Below, in pieces: positions 35,010 through 42,370 of a stretch of 64,000 nucleotides of DNA. Within the stretch, counting starts at the first letter, position 1. Each line of letters starts with the position of its first letter. Made by a program: the position numbers and the translations under genes. The notes under the pieces are model-generated. The model was not told the origin of the DNA and ran no database searches. It worked only from the letters and a program-made list of their open reading frames with translations. The stretch comes from Spirochaetia bacterium. GTDB lineage: Bacteria > Spirochaetota > Spirochaetia > Treponematales > Treponemataceae. The DNA lies in assembly GCA_900769985.1 (NCBI GenBank), contig CAAGIS010000165.1, positions 58,472 through 122,471 on the forward strand. Reading direction: 5' to 3'.

Positions 35010-36242
35010 TTACTGATGAGCAAGCCGCCAGTCAATAGTCTTTCTCAAATATTCGATATATGCATCATCCTTGCACATAGTTTTTCCCATTGCATTAGAA
35101 AGTTTTGCAACAGGGCGATCATTACATTCTGTAACTTTCATTACAATATTTAATGGTTCAACATCTGTATCGTTTGCAATATAAGTACCTATTCCAAAAG
35201 CAACTTTTATCTTGTCTTTAAAATAGCTGTATAAAGCAGATGCCCTCTCAAAATCAAGACTGTCGCTAAAAAGCAAAGTTTTGTTTTTTGGATTTACCCT
35301 TTCATCATGATACTTATCATAGTAATGCTGATAATGAGCAATCCAGTCTTCACCCCACTTATAAGGATCGCCAGAATCATGACGAACACCGCCAAACAAA
35401 ATTGAATAAGTATATTCCATATCAAGATGAGCAGCCTCATCTCCTATAGTATCTGTCAGATAAGTTCCGTTTAAAACTCCGTATTCTTCACTCCATGCTT
35501 TCATTGCAAACTTATTTGAAAAAGCAGGATTATACATCGGATTACCTTGTCCTACGCACATAATAAACTCATGAGCCATAGTACCTACAGGAACAACATT
35601 ATATTTCATTGCAAGAAAGACATTTGAGGTTCCTATACATTTTGACTCTTTGTAATTTCCATTATTTCCACAGAGAGTTTTTACTGCAAGATCCTGAGCT
35701 TCAGCAGAAAGACGTCTTCGTAAGCCAAATTCTGAAAAAGCACCGATATTATATTTTCCTGAAACAAGCCAGTCCTTTTTTTGATTCAGTTTTCGCTTAT
35801 ACTGTTCAAGAAGTTCATCATAATTATATGTCATCCTGAAATAAACTTCATTAACAATTGCGAGAACAGGAATTTCATACATAGAAGTGTTAAGCCATGT
35901 TCCTTTTGCCTCAATAGAAAGACCGCACGGAGAATCCGTATCAATTTCAAAATCTTCAAAACGAGGCTTCCATATCTGGAGATGATCAATATAATCCTCA
36001 TGAAGCCACTCAATTTTAGACAGATATTTCAATTCATCTGCTGTAAAACGCAAATGGCAGTATTGATGTATCTGTTCTTTTATCTCTTCAGTCATTTGCT
36101 TTGTAAAGATTATCCCGGGATTACGGCATTTAAAAGTCCATTTTGTCTTATACGAAGGAAATTGATGATAAATCGCCTGCCCCATAGAAAATTTGTAAAG
36201 GTCAGTTTCAAGCAGACTAGTGATAATTGGCTGCAATTTCAT
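35010..36242 (-). CDS. pncB: Nicotinate phosphoribosyltransferase
   Basis: A 410-residue PncB that forms nicotinate mononucleotide from nicotinate and PRPP in NAD salvage. Typical sequences are LLETDLYKFSMGQAIYHQFP, EFGLRRRLS, GTSNVFLAMKYNVVPVGTMAHEF and FGGVRHDSGDP. The ATG at 36242 is chosen because GGAG precedes it; the frame is open 19 codons upstream. A HAD phosphatase gene ends 34 bases before it. Confidence 0.95.
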   Translation of the reverse strand: MKLQPIITSLLETDLYKFSMGQAIYHQFPSYKTKWTFKCRNPGIIFTKQMTEEIKEQIHQYCHLRFTADELKYLSKIEWLHEDYIDHLQIWKPRFEDFEIDTDSPCGLSIEAKGTWLNTSMYEIPVLAIVNEVYFRMTYNYDELLEQYKRKLNQKKDWLVSGKYNIGAFSEFGLRRRLSAEAQDLAVKTLCGNNGNYKESKCIGTSNVFLAMKYNVVPVGTMAHEFIMCVGQGNPMYNPAFSNKFAMKAWSEEYGVLNGTYLTDTIGDEAAHLDMEYTYSILFGGVRHDSGDPYKWGEDWIAHYQHYYDKYHDERVNPKNKTLLFSDSLDFERASALYSYFKDKIKVAFGIGTYIANDTDVEPLNIVMKVTECNDRPVAKLSNAMGKTMCKDDAYIEYLRKTIDWRLAHQ

Positions 36243-36276
36243 AAGCACTCCATAAAATTGGATATAATATATTCTC

Positions 36277-36924
36277 TCACAAATGTAATAATTTTGCAAT
36301 TTCAGAAAAACAGTTTATTATAGCGCATGATTTTTTCTGCGATTCTGCATCAAGCGTTCCAAAACCATATTTTGCCCAAATAAAATTAACACCAGCTTTC
36401 TGACATTCATCAAAATCGCCCTGAGTATCTCCAACATAAACAGGATTTAAAAGGTTATTGCGATTTGCAACAAAAATAATATTCTCGCCCTTCTGTTTTC
36501 CTGTATGACCGAAACACTCAAAATCAGTTATATACTTTTCAATTCCATTTTTTTTCATTACAAGCTGAATATATCCGTTCTGACAATTGCTTACGATAAA
36601 AACAGGATATTTTTCTGCAAGTTTTTTAATAGTTTCTGAAACGCCGTCGTAAGTGATGTTTTTCTGATTCGCAAGAATTGCTTTTTCCTCTTCGATGCAG
36701 CACCGTTTCATAAGTTCTTTTTTTTGAACTTCGTCAAGACCTGTAAAAAGACTGTCAGCAATCACGTTCATCGGCTTTCCAAACTGCGTTTTTAAAAGTC
36801 CTGCATTTACACGGGGAACAGAGGGAAAGTTTTTTTCAATTGCAAGATTCCATGCATCAGCAACTATAAAAGTCGTGTCCCAGATAGTTCCGTCTATATC
36901 AAGAATAATTCCGTCACAATTCAT
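36277..36924 (-). CDS. HAD-superfamily phosphatase
   Basis: A 215-residue phosphoglycolate-phosphatase-like hydrolase. Motif I is ILDIDGTIWDT, motif II is FIVSNCQNG, and motif III/IV lies in NPVYVGDTQGDFDECQKAG. The cap domain is of the all-helical C1 type. Its substrate is not evident. It precedes pncB on the same strand, which could hint at a nucleotide or PRPP-linked substrate, but this is weak. The frame is open ten codons upstream; I use the ATG that directly precedes the DxDGT strand. Confidence 0.82.
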   Translation of the reverse strand: MNCDGIILDIDGTIWDTTFIVADAWNLAIEKNFPSVPRVNAGLLKTQFGKPMNVIADSLFTGLDEVQKKELMKRCCIEEEKAILANQKNITYDGVSETIKKLAEKYPVFIVSNCQNGYIQLVMKKNGIEKYITDFECFGHTGKQKGENIIFVANRNNLLNPVYVGDTQGDFDECQKAGVNFIWAKYGFGTLDAESQKKSCAIINCFSEIAKLLHL

Positions 36925-36996
36925 AAAAACACCGCCATGTTTTAAAGCAGGCATAAGCGCCTGTTTTGTTTCTCTCCAATTCTTCGCTGCACACAG

Positions 36997-38151
36997 CTAT
37001 ATTAAAAAAGATTCGTCAACACAGTCTGCCATTGCTTTATATGCAGCTTCACTCGGATGAAGATGATCTCCTGAATCAAATCCTTCTGCAAATCTTTCTT
37101 TAAAATTTGAATCCCTAAGCGCCATGTCAAAATCTATAAAACCGTCAAGCAAATCTGTCGTCCGAATCCAGTCATTAAATTCGCATCTGATTTTTTCCCT
37201 GAAATCTTCATACGTGCGCCAGCCGTAAATTGGAAGCAAAGTTCCGCCGTAAATTTTCAAGCCGCGTTTCCGTGCATGTTCAATATAGAATTTTTTAAAG
37301 CCTTCAATCAAATCATCTGATGACGGCATATCTGACCAAGGTCGGAACTGGTTTATGTCTTTTCCTACAGGGTGAATTATATCGTTGATTCCGTGCTGTA
37401 CTATGACTTTATCAGCACCGGCGACCTGCGTTTCAAGAGGAAATCTTGTTTCTCCCTTCAAGCCGTACGCAGCGTATGTAATACAGTCATACTGGCGCAA
37501 AATCCGCGTTCCGCAAACAGCGCGCCGGATTACAGAAACATTGCAGGAAGCGTTTTGATATGCGCGCATTGCAAGATAGTCAGGCCAGCTTTGTGCCGTT
37601 ATTGAATCTCCAAAACATATTAATGCATGATTTTTTTCTTCCGTAAAAATATCGATTGTATTTAAAAAATAAAACCAGGACGTATTACGCGATTTTTCGG
37701 CAGGTAATTCTTTTTGAGCTGAATAGTTACCGTACGCAAATTTTCCCTTTGATAAAGGCCCTGTTACAAGCGTACCGGCATTCATCTGAGTATAATCTGC
37801 AAAATACATGCTCACTTCAATTACATCACCGGCATCAATAAGCATTTCAACATCATCGCTTAAAATTTCTTTACCGGGCGGAATTACGGCAGACTCAGAA
37901 TTGCAAAACAAAACAGGAACACCGTCATATTTTTCATCATCAGTTTTTTTTGCAACAAATACGTTTGCAAGCTTTACGTTTTCTGTTCCTGTCAGATTTG
38001 AAAAATGAAATCTCAATTTACTTCCTGAAAAAAAAATTTGAACAGGATATCTTAAAGTCAAATCTTTTGCATAAGTTGAAATTTCCCTGTCAGAAATTGA
38101 AGTTGCACTTCCCCATACTGCAACCCATTTTGTAAATTTTTTATCTTTCAT
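36997..38151 (-). CDS. SGNH/GDSL hydrolase
   Basis: A 384-residue SGNH-fold esterase. The C-terminal 200 residues carry CFGDSITAQ (nucleophile Ser), CGTRIL with Gly, HGINDI with Asn, and SGDHLHPSEAAY with the Asp-His pair. The N-terminal 170 residues are beta-rich and similar to the accessory domain of carbohydrate esterases. The product is probably an acetylesterase acting on sugars. I start it at ATG 38151. The frame is open to a TTG at 38262, but that codon lies inside the gltX terminator. Without the extension it has no clear signal peptide. Confidence 0.75.
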   Translation of the reverse strand: MKDKKFTKWVAVWGSATSISDREISTYAKDLTLRYPVQIFFSGSKLRFHFSNLTGTENVKLANVFVAKKTDDEKYDGVPVLFCNSESAVIPPGKEILSDDVEMLIDAGDVIEVSMYFADYTQMNAGTLVTGPLSKGKFAYGNYSAQKELPAEKSRNTSWFYFLNTIDIFTEEKNHALICFGDSITAQSWPDYLAMRAYQNASCNVSVIRRAVCGTRILRQYDCITYAAYGLKGETRFPLETQVAGADKVIVQHGINDIIHPVGKDINQFRPWSDMPSSDDLIEGFKKFYIEHARKRGLKIYGGTLLPIYGWRTYEDFREKIRCEFNDWIRTTDLLDGFIDFDMALRDSNFKERFAEGFDSGDHLHPSEAAYKAMADCVDESFLI

Positions 38152-38232
38152 TTTTAATTCCACATTCGCTTTTTTTATCACCGCACAACAGGCATTATGC
38201 AGCAGATGCTGTACTGCAAGTAAACTGACTAT

Positions 38233-38268
38233 AAAAAAAGACACCTTGAGAACAGTTCTCAAGATGTC
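38233..38268 (-). terminator. Intrinsic terminator of gltX
   Basis: On the minus strand a 14-bp stem around a 1-base centre as drawn (core CTTGAGAAC-T-GTTCTCAAG; the tip would open in RNA), with one G-U pair, followed by seven T. It begins 8 bases after the gltX stop. Confidence 0.9.
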
Positions 38269-38275
38269 AGAAAAA

Positions 38276-39853
38276 TCATTTTATTGATTGCAAAGTCTTT
38301 TCAATTCTTGAAAGCGATTTTTCTTTTCCAAGAACTAAAATTGAACCTATAAGAGGCGGCGAAACCCGGCTTCCTGTAACAGCCATTCTTATCGGCATCA
38401 TAAAGTCACCAAGCTTTATTCCGAGTTTCTCGGCTTTAGCTTTTGCAAGATTTTCAGCACCGTCATGGTCAAGACTGAACACTTGAGAAACAAAATCTTT
38501 TGCTTCCTCTAAAACTTCAATTGTTTTTGCAACATCAAGTTTTTTTGGCACAATCTGTTCAACAGGAAGTACAGCAGGTTCTGTAAACATAAAGTGAACC
38601 ATCTCGGCAGCTTCTGTCAAAAATTTTAACCGCTCCTGAATCAAAGGCATAAGTCCAAGCAAAGTTCTTTCTACATCTTCCGTACTCATATTCATTGACT
38701 TGTCTACACAATATGGACGACCATCTTCGCCAAGTGCAACACCAGAAAACTCAGGACCAACGTTTGGTTTTGGCTGAGGATTTTCAGGATTAATTTCCAA
38801 AGTTGCATCTCCTGTGCCTGTTATAAAAGGCAGTGTCCATTTGTAAAGTTCTTCTGCAGAAAGCTGCCTTATATAATTTCCGTTGTAATATTCAAGCTTT
38901 TTATAATCAAAAACAGCAGGAGCTTTATTTAAATGTTCCAGTCTGAACAAAGAAGCAAGTTCCTCTAAAGTATAAAACTCTTTTCCTTCTTCATAACTGC
39001 ATCCAAGCATGGCAACATAATTTACGATTGCCTGAGGGAGATATCCTCGTGCACGGAATTCATTCAGAGAAGTCGAACCGTGGCGCTTTGAAAGTTTTTT
39101 TCCGTCACTTCCGTTTACCATAGGCAAATGACAGAACTCCGGATGCTGCCAACCAAAAGCCTTGTACATCTGGACATGAAGCGGTGTTGAAGGTATCCAT
39201 TCCTGAGCACGCATTACATGCGATATTTTCATCATATGGTCATCAACAATATTTGCAAGATGATAAGTAGGAAAACCGTCAGACTTTAATAATACAGGGT
39301 CTGGAGAAATGTCTTCGTTCTTCCATACAATATCGCCTAAAATATGATCATTAAATTCAGTCTCGCCTTCCATCGGAACTTTTAAACGGATTACATAAGG
39401 TTTTCCGGCATCAAGATTTGCCTTAACTTCCTCTGGAGTTAAATGACGGCAGTTTCTGTCGTAGCCCGGTGCCATTTTATTTTCTGTCTGAATTTTTCTA
39501 ATACGGTCAAGTCGTTCTGCATCGCAGAAACAGTAATACGCCTCGCCTTTTTCAACGAGTTTCAGAGCATATTCCTTATAAAGTTCAAACCGCTCAGACT
39601 GAACATAAGGACCGTATTCACCGCCTTTGTCACCACCTTCATCCCAGTCGATTCCGAGCCATGCCATCGTATCATAAAGATTTTTTACATATTTTTCATC
39701 GTAGCGTGTACGGTCAGTATCTTCCAAACGAAGAACAAATTTTCCGCCGCGAGAACGTGCATATAAATAATTAAAAAGAGCAGTCCTGACACCACCAATG
39801 TGCTGCAAGCCTGTAGGTGACGGTGCATACCGTACTCTAACTTCATCTGCCAT
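38276..39853 (-). CDS. gltX: Glutamyl-tRNA synthetase
   Basis: A 525-residue class I synthetase. The HIGH-like motif is PSPTGLQHIGGVRTALFNYL and the KMSKS-like motif is DGKKLSKRHG. The catalytic half is followed by the helical anticodon-binding domain. Discriminating or non-discriminating charging cannot be judged by eye. The ATG at 39853 is preceded by TTGAGG; eleven upstream codons are open but unlikely. A promoter lies just upstream and a strong terminator downstream, so it is a single-gene unit. Confidence 0.95.
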   Translation of the reverse strand: MADEVRVRYAPSPTGLQHIGGVRTALFNYLYARSRGGKFVLRLEDTDRTRYDEKYVKNLYDTMAWLGIDWDEGGDKGGEYGPYVQSERFELYKEYALKLVEKGEAYYCFCDAERLDRIRKIQTENKMAPGYDRNCRHLTPEEVKANLDAGKPYVIRLKVPMEGETEFNDHILGDIVWKNEDISPDPVLLKSDGFPTYHLANIVDDHMMKISHVMRAQEWIPSTPLHVQMYKAFGWQHPEFCHLPMVNGSDGKKLSKRHGSTSLNEFRARGYLPQAIVNYVAMLGCSYEEGKEFYTLEELASLFRLEHLNKAPAVFDYKKLEYYNGNYIRQLSAEELYKWTLPFITGTGDATLEINPENPQPKPNVGPEFSGVALGEDGRPYCVDKSMNMSTEDVERTLLGLMPLIQERLKFLTEAAEMVHFMFTEPAVLPVEQIVPKKLDVAKTIEVLEEAKDFVSQVFSLDHDGAENLAKAKAEKLGIKLGDFMMPIRMAVTGSRVSPPLIGSILVLGKEKSLSRIEKTLQSIK

Positions 39854-39884
39854 ATAATAAACCTCAAAATAAAATTTAAAATAC

Positions 39885-39914
39885 ATTATATCAAAATATG
39901 ATATAATTGTGCAA
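39885..39914 (-). promoter_or_regulatory. Promoter of gltX
   Basis: On the minus strand TTGCAC (39914-39909), 18-base spacer, perfect TATAAT (39890-39885). The predicted 5' leader is about 25 bases and includes the ribosome-binding site. Confidence 0.65.
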
Positions 39915-39921
39915 CATTGAT

Positions 39922-40464
39922 TTAAATGCTTTTTTGCATGAAGATTCCATCAGAAAAACAGCCTGCAGAGTTTTCAAACATTTTACGGACTTTAAAAACT
40001 TCTCTAAAACCGCACTTGTCATAAATCCTCTTTGCACCCTTCCATTCTTCGTTTACAGTCAGAACAAAATCTGTCAAATTAAAATTATGTTCAAAATAAT
40101 TCAAAGCATCTCTAAAAAGAAAAAATCCATTTCCTTTGCCTCGAAATTCAGGAAGAATTGCAAAAGACGAAATATAAAGAATTTGTCCGTCCGATGCAAA
40201 AACAGAATCTATACTGTGATTCAAATTGCATAGTAAACTGCATTCTTTTTCAGATTTCGGAAACGACTTCCATAGTTCTGAAGAAAGATATCCTGCAGGT
40301 TTAAAATTATATTCAAAAATCAAAAATCCTTCTGCGAATATGTTAATTCTATTTAAAAAAATTTTTCGTTCTTCCCTGATAGAATTTGAAAAAGCTTTTT
40401 CTTCAATTTGCATGATAAAGTCAATGTCAGACTTTACAGCTGTTCTTATCGAAAAGACATTCAT
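39922..40464 (-). CDS. GNAT-family acetyltransferase
   Basis: A 180-residue N-acetyltransferase of the GNAT fold. The acetyl-CoA-binding motif is ILPEFRGKGNGFFLFRDAL, preceded by the beta4 strand ILYISSF and followed by ERIYDKCGFR-like sequence (AKRIYDKCGFREV). The substrate is unknown. The 3' end lies close to the gltX promoter. The upstream gap contains a dispersed hairpin repeat and the end of the esterase gene. Confidence 0.8.
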   Translation of the reverse strand: MNVFSIRTAVKSDIDFIMQIEEKAFSNSIREERKIFLNRINIFAEGFLIFEYNFKPAGYLSSELWKSFPKSEKECSLLCNLNHSIDSVFASDGQILYISSFAILPEFRGKGNGFFLFRDALNYFEHNFNLTDFVLTVNEEWKGAKRIYDKCGFREVFKVRKMFENSAGCFSDGIFMQKSI

Positions 40465-40501
40465 AATTTATACATACATCAAATTTGATTTTTCAGTAAT
40501 A

Positions 40502-40554
40502 TACATTCAAAGTAACACTAAAAAATTATCAATAGGATTTTTCAGTATTTCCCT
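40502..40554 (-). repeat. Dispersed 53-bp hairpin repeat, copy C
   Basis: Read on the minus strand it begins AGGGAAATACTGAAAAATCC, continues through TTTTTTAGTGTTAC, and ends TTTGAATGTA. It is the most diverged copy but keeps the hairpin. It lies 13 bases after the esterase stop codon, in the same orientation. Confidence 0.7.
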
Positions 40555-40567
40555 AAAATTATCATAA

Positions 40568-41512
40568 TTATTGAGAAATACGTGAGTCAGTTACAGAATC
40601 CTGAAAGTCACCAGAATCTGCAGGGGCAAAAACTTTTATTCCGAGTTCTTTAAGCCATGGTAAAAGCCACTTGTCATTCCAGTGAGTTTCCCTTACAAAT
40701 TTTCCGTTACCCATTCCAAAACCATGATCGCCAGTTTCATTTAAAATAAATGTATGCAAAACATTTGCCTTAGTGAGAGCTTCGTCAAGCCTTACGGAAT
40801 TTTCATACATCACTGTCCTGTCATCTTTATTTGTCAGAAGAAAAACAGGACACATTTTTTCTGTCATTTGAAGTTCCATAGAAAATTCATCTTTTAATTC
40901 CTGAGACGGATTTTTTCCTATAAGGCTTTTTCGTGACCATGCATGACCGATATCATCCTGCATTGAAACAACAGGATAAATCGGCATTACAAAATCAGGC
41001 TTTAAACTTTCATCTGTATTAATGCCAAGTTTTTCAAGTTCATTGACTTTATCTCCAAAAGCGCCTGCCATCAAAACAAGATGCCCTCCGGCAGAAAAAC
41101 CTATTGCACCGACCTGATTTTTATCGATATCCCATTCATCAGAATTTTCGCGTATAATCTGAATTGTACGCTGAATATCTTCAAGCATTGCAGGATGAGA
41201 AAATCCGTCACCAGACACTCTGTAACGAAGGACAAACGCATTTACACCTCGGCTCTGAAACCATTTTGCAACTTTATGACCTTCGTGTCCCATTCCAAGA
41301 TGATGATAACTTCCGCCCGGGCAAACAATGACTGCAGCCTTTGAATTGATTTTTTCATCAGCAAAATATGGCTGAACCCAGCTAATGCTGCTTCCTTTTA
41401 TTTTTACATCTTTCCAGATTTTAATTTTTTTTGCAGCAGTTCCATCTGCAAACGAAAGCGCGCCCATACAAAAGATTGCGGCAAGAAAAATCTTTTTAAT
41501 TATATTTTTCAT
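40568..41512 (-). CDS. Exported alpha/beta hydrolase, acetyl-xylan-esterase-like
   Basis: A 314-residue secreted esterase. The signal peptide ends near residue 22 (ALSFA). The alpha/beta-hydrolase fold shows the oxyanion loop CPGGSYHHLG, the nucleophile elbow IGFSAGGHL, the acid in TNKDDRTV, and the catalytic histidine in ETGDHGFG. The closest family by eye is the BD-FAE/acetyl-xylan esterase group that deacetylates plant polysaccharides, fitting a gut habitat; the substrate is inferred. TGGAG precedes the ATG. Confidence 0.82.
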   Translation of the reverse strand: MKNIIKKIFLAAIFCMGALSFADGTAAKKIKIWKDVKIKGSSISWVQPYFADEKINSKAAVIVCPGGSYHHLGMGHEGHKVAKWFQSRGVNAFVLRYRVSGDGFSHPAMLEDIQRTIQIIRENSDEWDIDKNQVGAIGFSAGGHLVLMAGAFGDKVNELEKLGINTDESLKPDFVMPIYPVVSMQDDIGHAWSRKSLIGKNPSQELKDEFSMELQMTEKMCPVFLLTNKDDRTVMYENSVRLDEALTKANVLHTFILNETGDHGFGMGNGKFVRETHWNDKWLLPWLKELGIKVFAPADSGDFQDSVTDSRISQ

Positions 41513-41543
41513 TTTAAAATCTCCAGTTTTTAATTTTATAATT

Positions 41544-42191
41544 TTATAAAATTTCTTTTAAAATAGAAACAGGTTTTCCGATTTTCCAGCAAAGTTTTTT
41601 TATTTCCTCAGAAGGCTGAATTCTGTCAGGAATCATAACAGGTTTTAACCCTGCAGAAAAGCAGCTTTTTATTCCGTTCGGGCTGTCTTCTACTCCAACG
41701 CATAATTCAGGCTGAACTCCTAATGCTGCAGCAGCTTTTAAATAAATGTCAGGAGCAGGCTTTGAGTGAACAACCTCATCACCAAAAGCAGCGGCAGAAA
41801 AATAATCATAAATTCCGCATGCAGTAAGCTGTCTTACAGCAGTATCACGAGCAGTGCTTGTAGAAAGAGCAAGTTTATAACCTTTTTCTTTTAAATATTT
41901 AAGAGTCTCTTCAACATCAGGTAAAAGAGGAATTCCAGATGAAAATTCTATTTCGTGAAAATAAACTGAAAAATCATCAAAAAACTTTTTACAGTTAAAA
42001 TCAGCGCCATATCGTGCAATCAGATTTTTTGCCATCAAATCAGTATTGCATCCGCGGTTTTCAACGATTGCATCTTCTATATCCGAAAGATTCATCTCCT
42101 TTGCCAGACGAATCCAGATTCTGTCACAAATAGATTCCGAATCAATCAGTACTCCGTCCATATCAAAAATCACACCCTCAAACCTTTCCAC
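41544..42191 (-). CDS. HAD hydrolase, beta-phosphoglucomutase-like
   Basis: A 215-residue HAD protein of the beta-phosphoglucomutase/phosphatase subgroup. Motif I is VIFDMDGVLIDSE, motif II is LALSTSTA, the lysine is in SKPAPDIYLKAA, and motif IV is CVGVEDSPNGIKS. A helical cap lies between residues about 18 and 85. A sugar-phosphate phosphatase or mutase role is likely. It starts with GTG at 42191 after AAAAGG. A repeat array separates it from the end of lon. Confidence 0.82.
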   Translation of the reverse strand: MERFEGVIFDMDGVLIDSESICDRIWIRLAKEMNLSDIEDAIVENRGCNTDLMAKNLIARYGADFNCKKFFDDFSVYFHEIEFSSGIPLLPDVEETLKYLKEKGYKLALSTSTARDTAVRQLTACGIYDYFSAAAFGDEVVHSKPAPDIYLKAAAALGVQPELCVGVEDSPNGIKSCFSAGLKPVMIPDRIQPSEEIKKLCWKIGKPVSILKEIL

Positions 42192-42237
42192 CCTTTTCCC
42201 CTTTTTCTAGTCGCACACAGACTTTTCCCTATCAAAA

Positions 42238-42370
42238 CTCGTAGCACGAGCTAATCCCATGTTAGTAGCACAAGACTTTTACATAACCGCCCATAGAGAA
42301 TTGCCACCGCGCAATTCTCGTAGCGCGAGCTAATCTAGTGTTAGTCTGCACAAGAAATTCACTCGCGCTA
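42238..42370. repeat. Hairpin repeat array, locus 2
   Basis: Just under two copies of a 79-bp unit (starts at 42238 and 42317) of the same family as 30311-30547. It contains the GAGAATTGC/GCAATTCTC hairpin (42296-42319) and the segments GTAGCGCGAGCTAAT and ACTCGCGCTA. The final GCGCTA overlaps the stop codon of lon. Confidence 0.85.
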
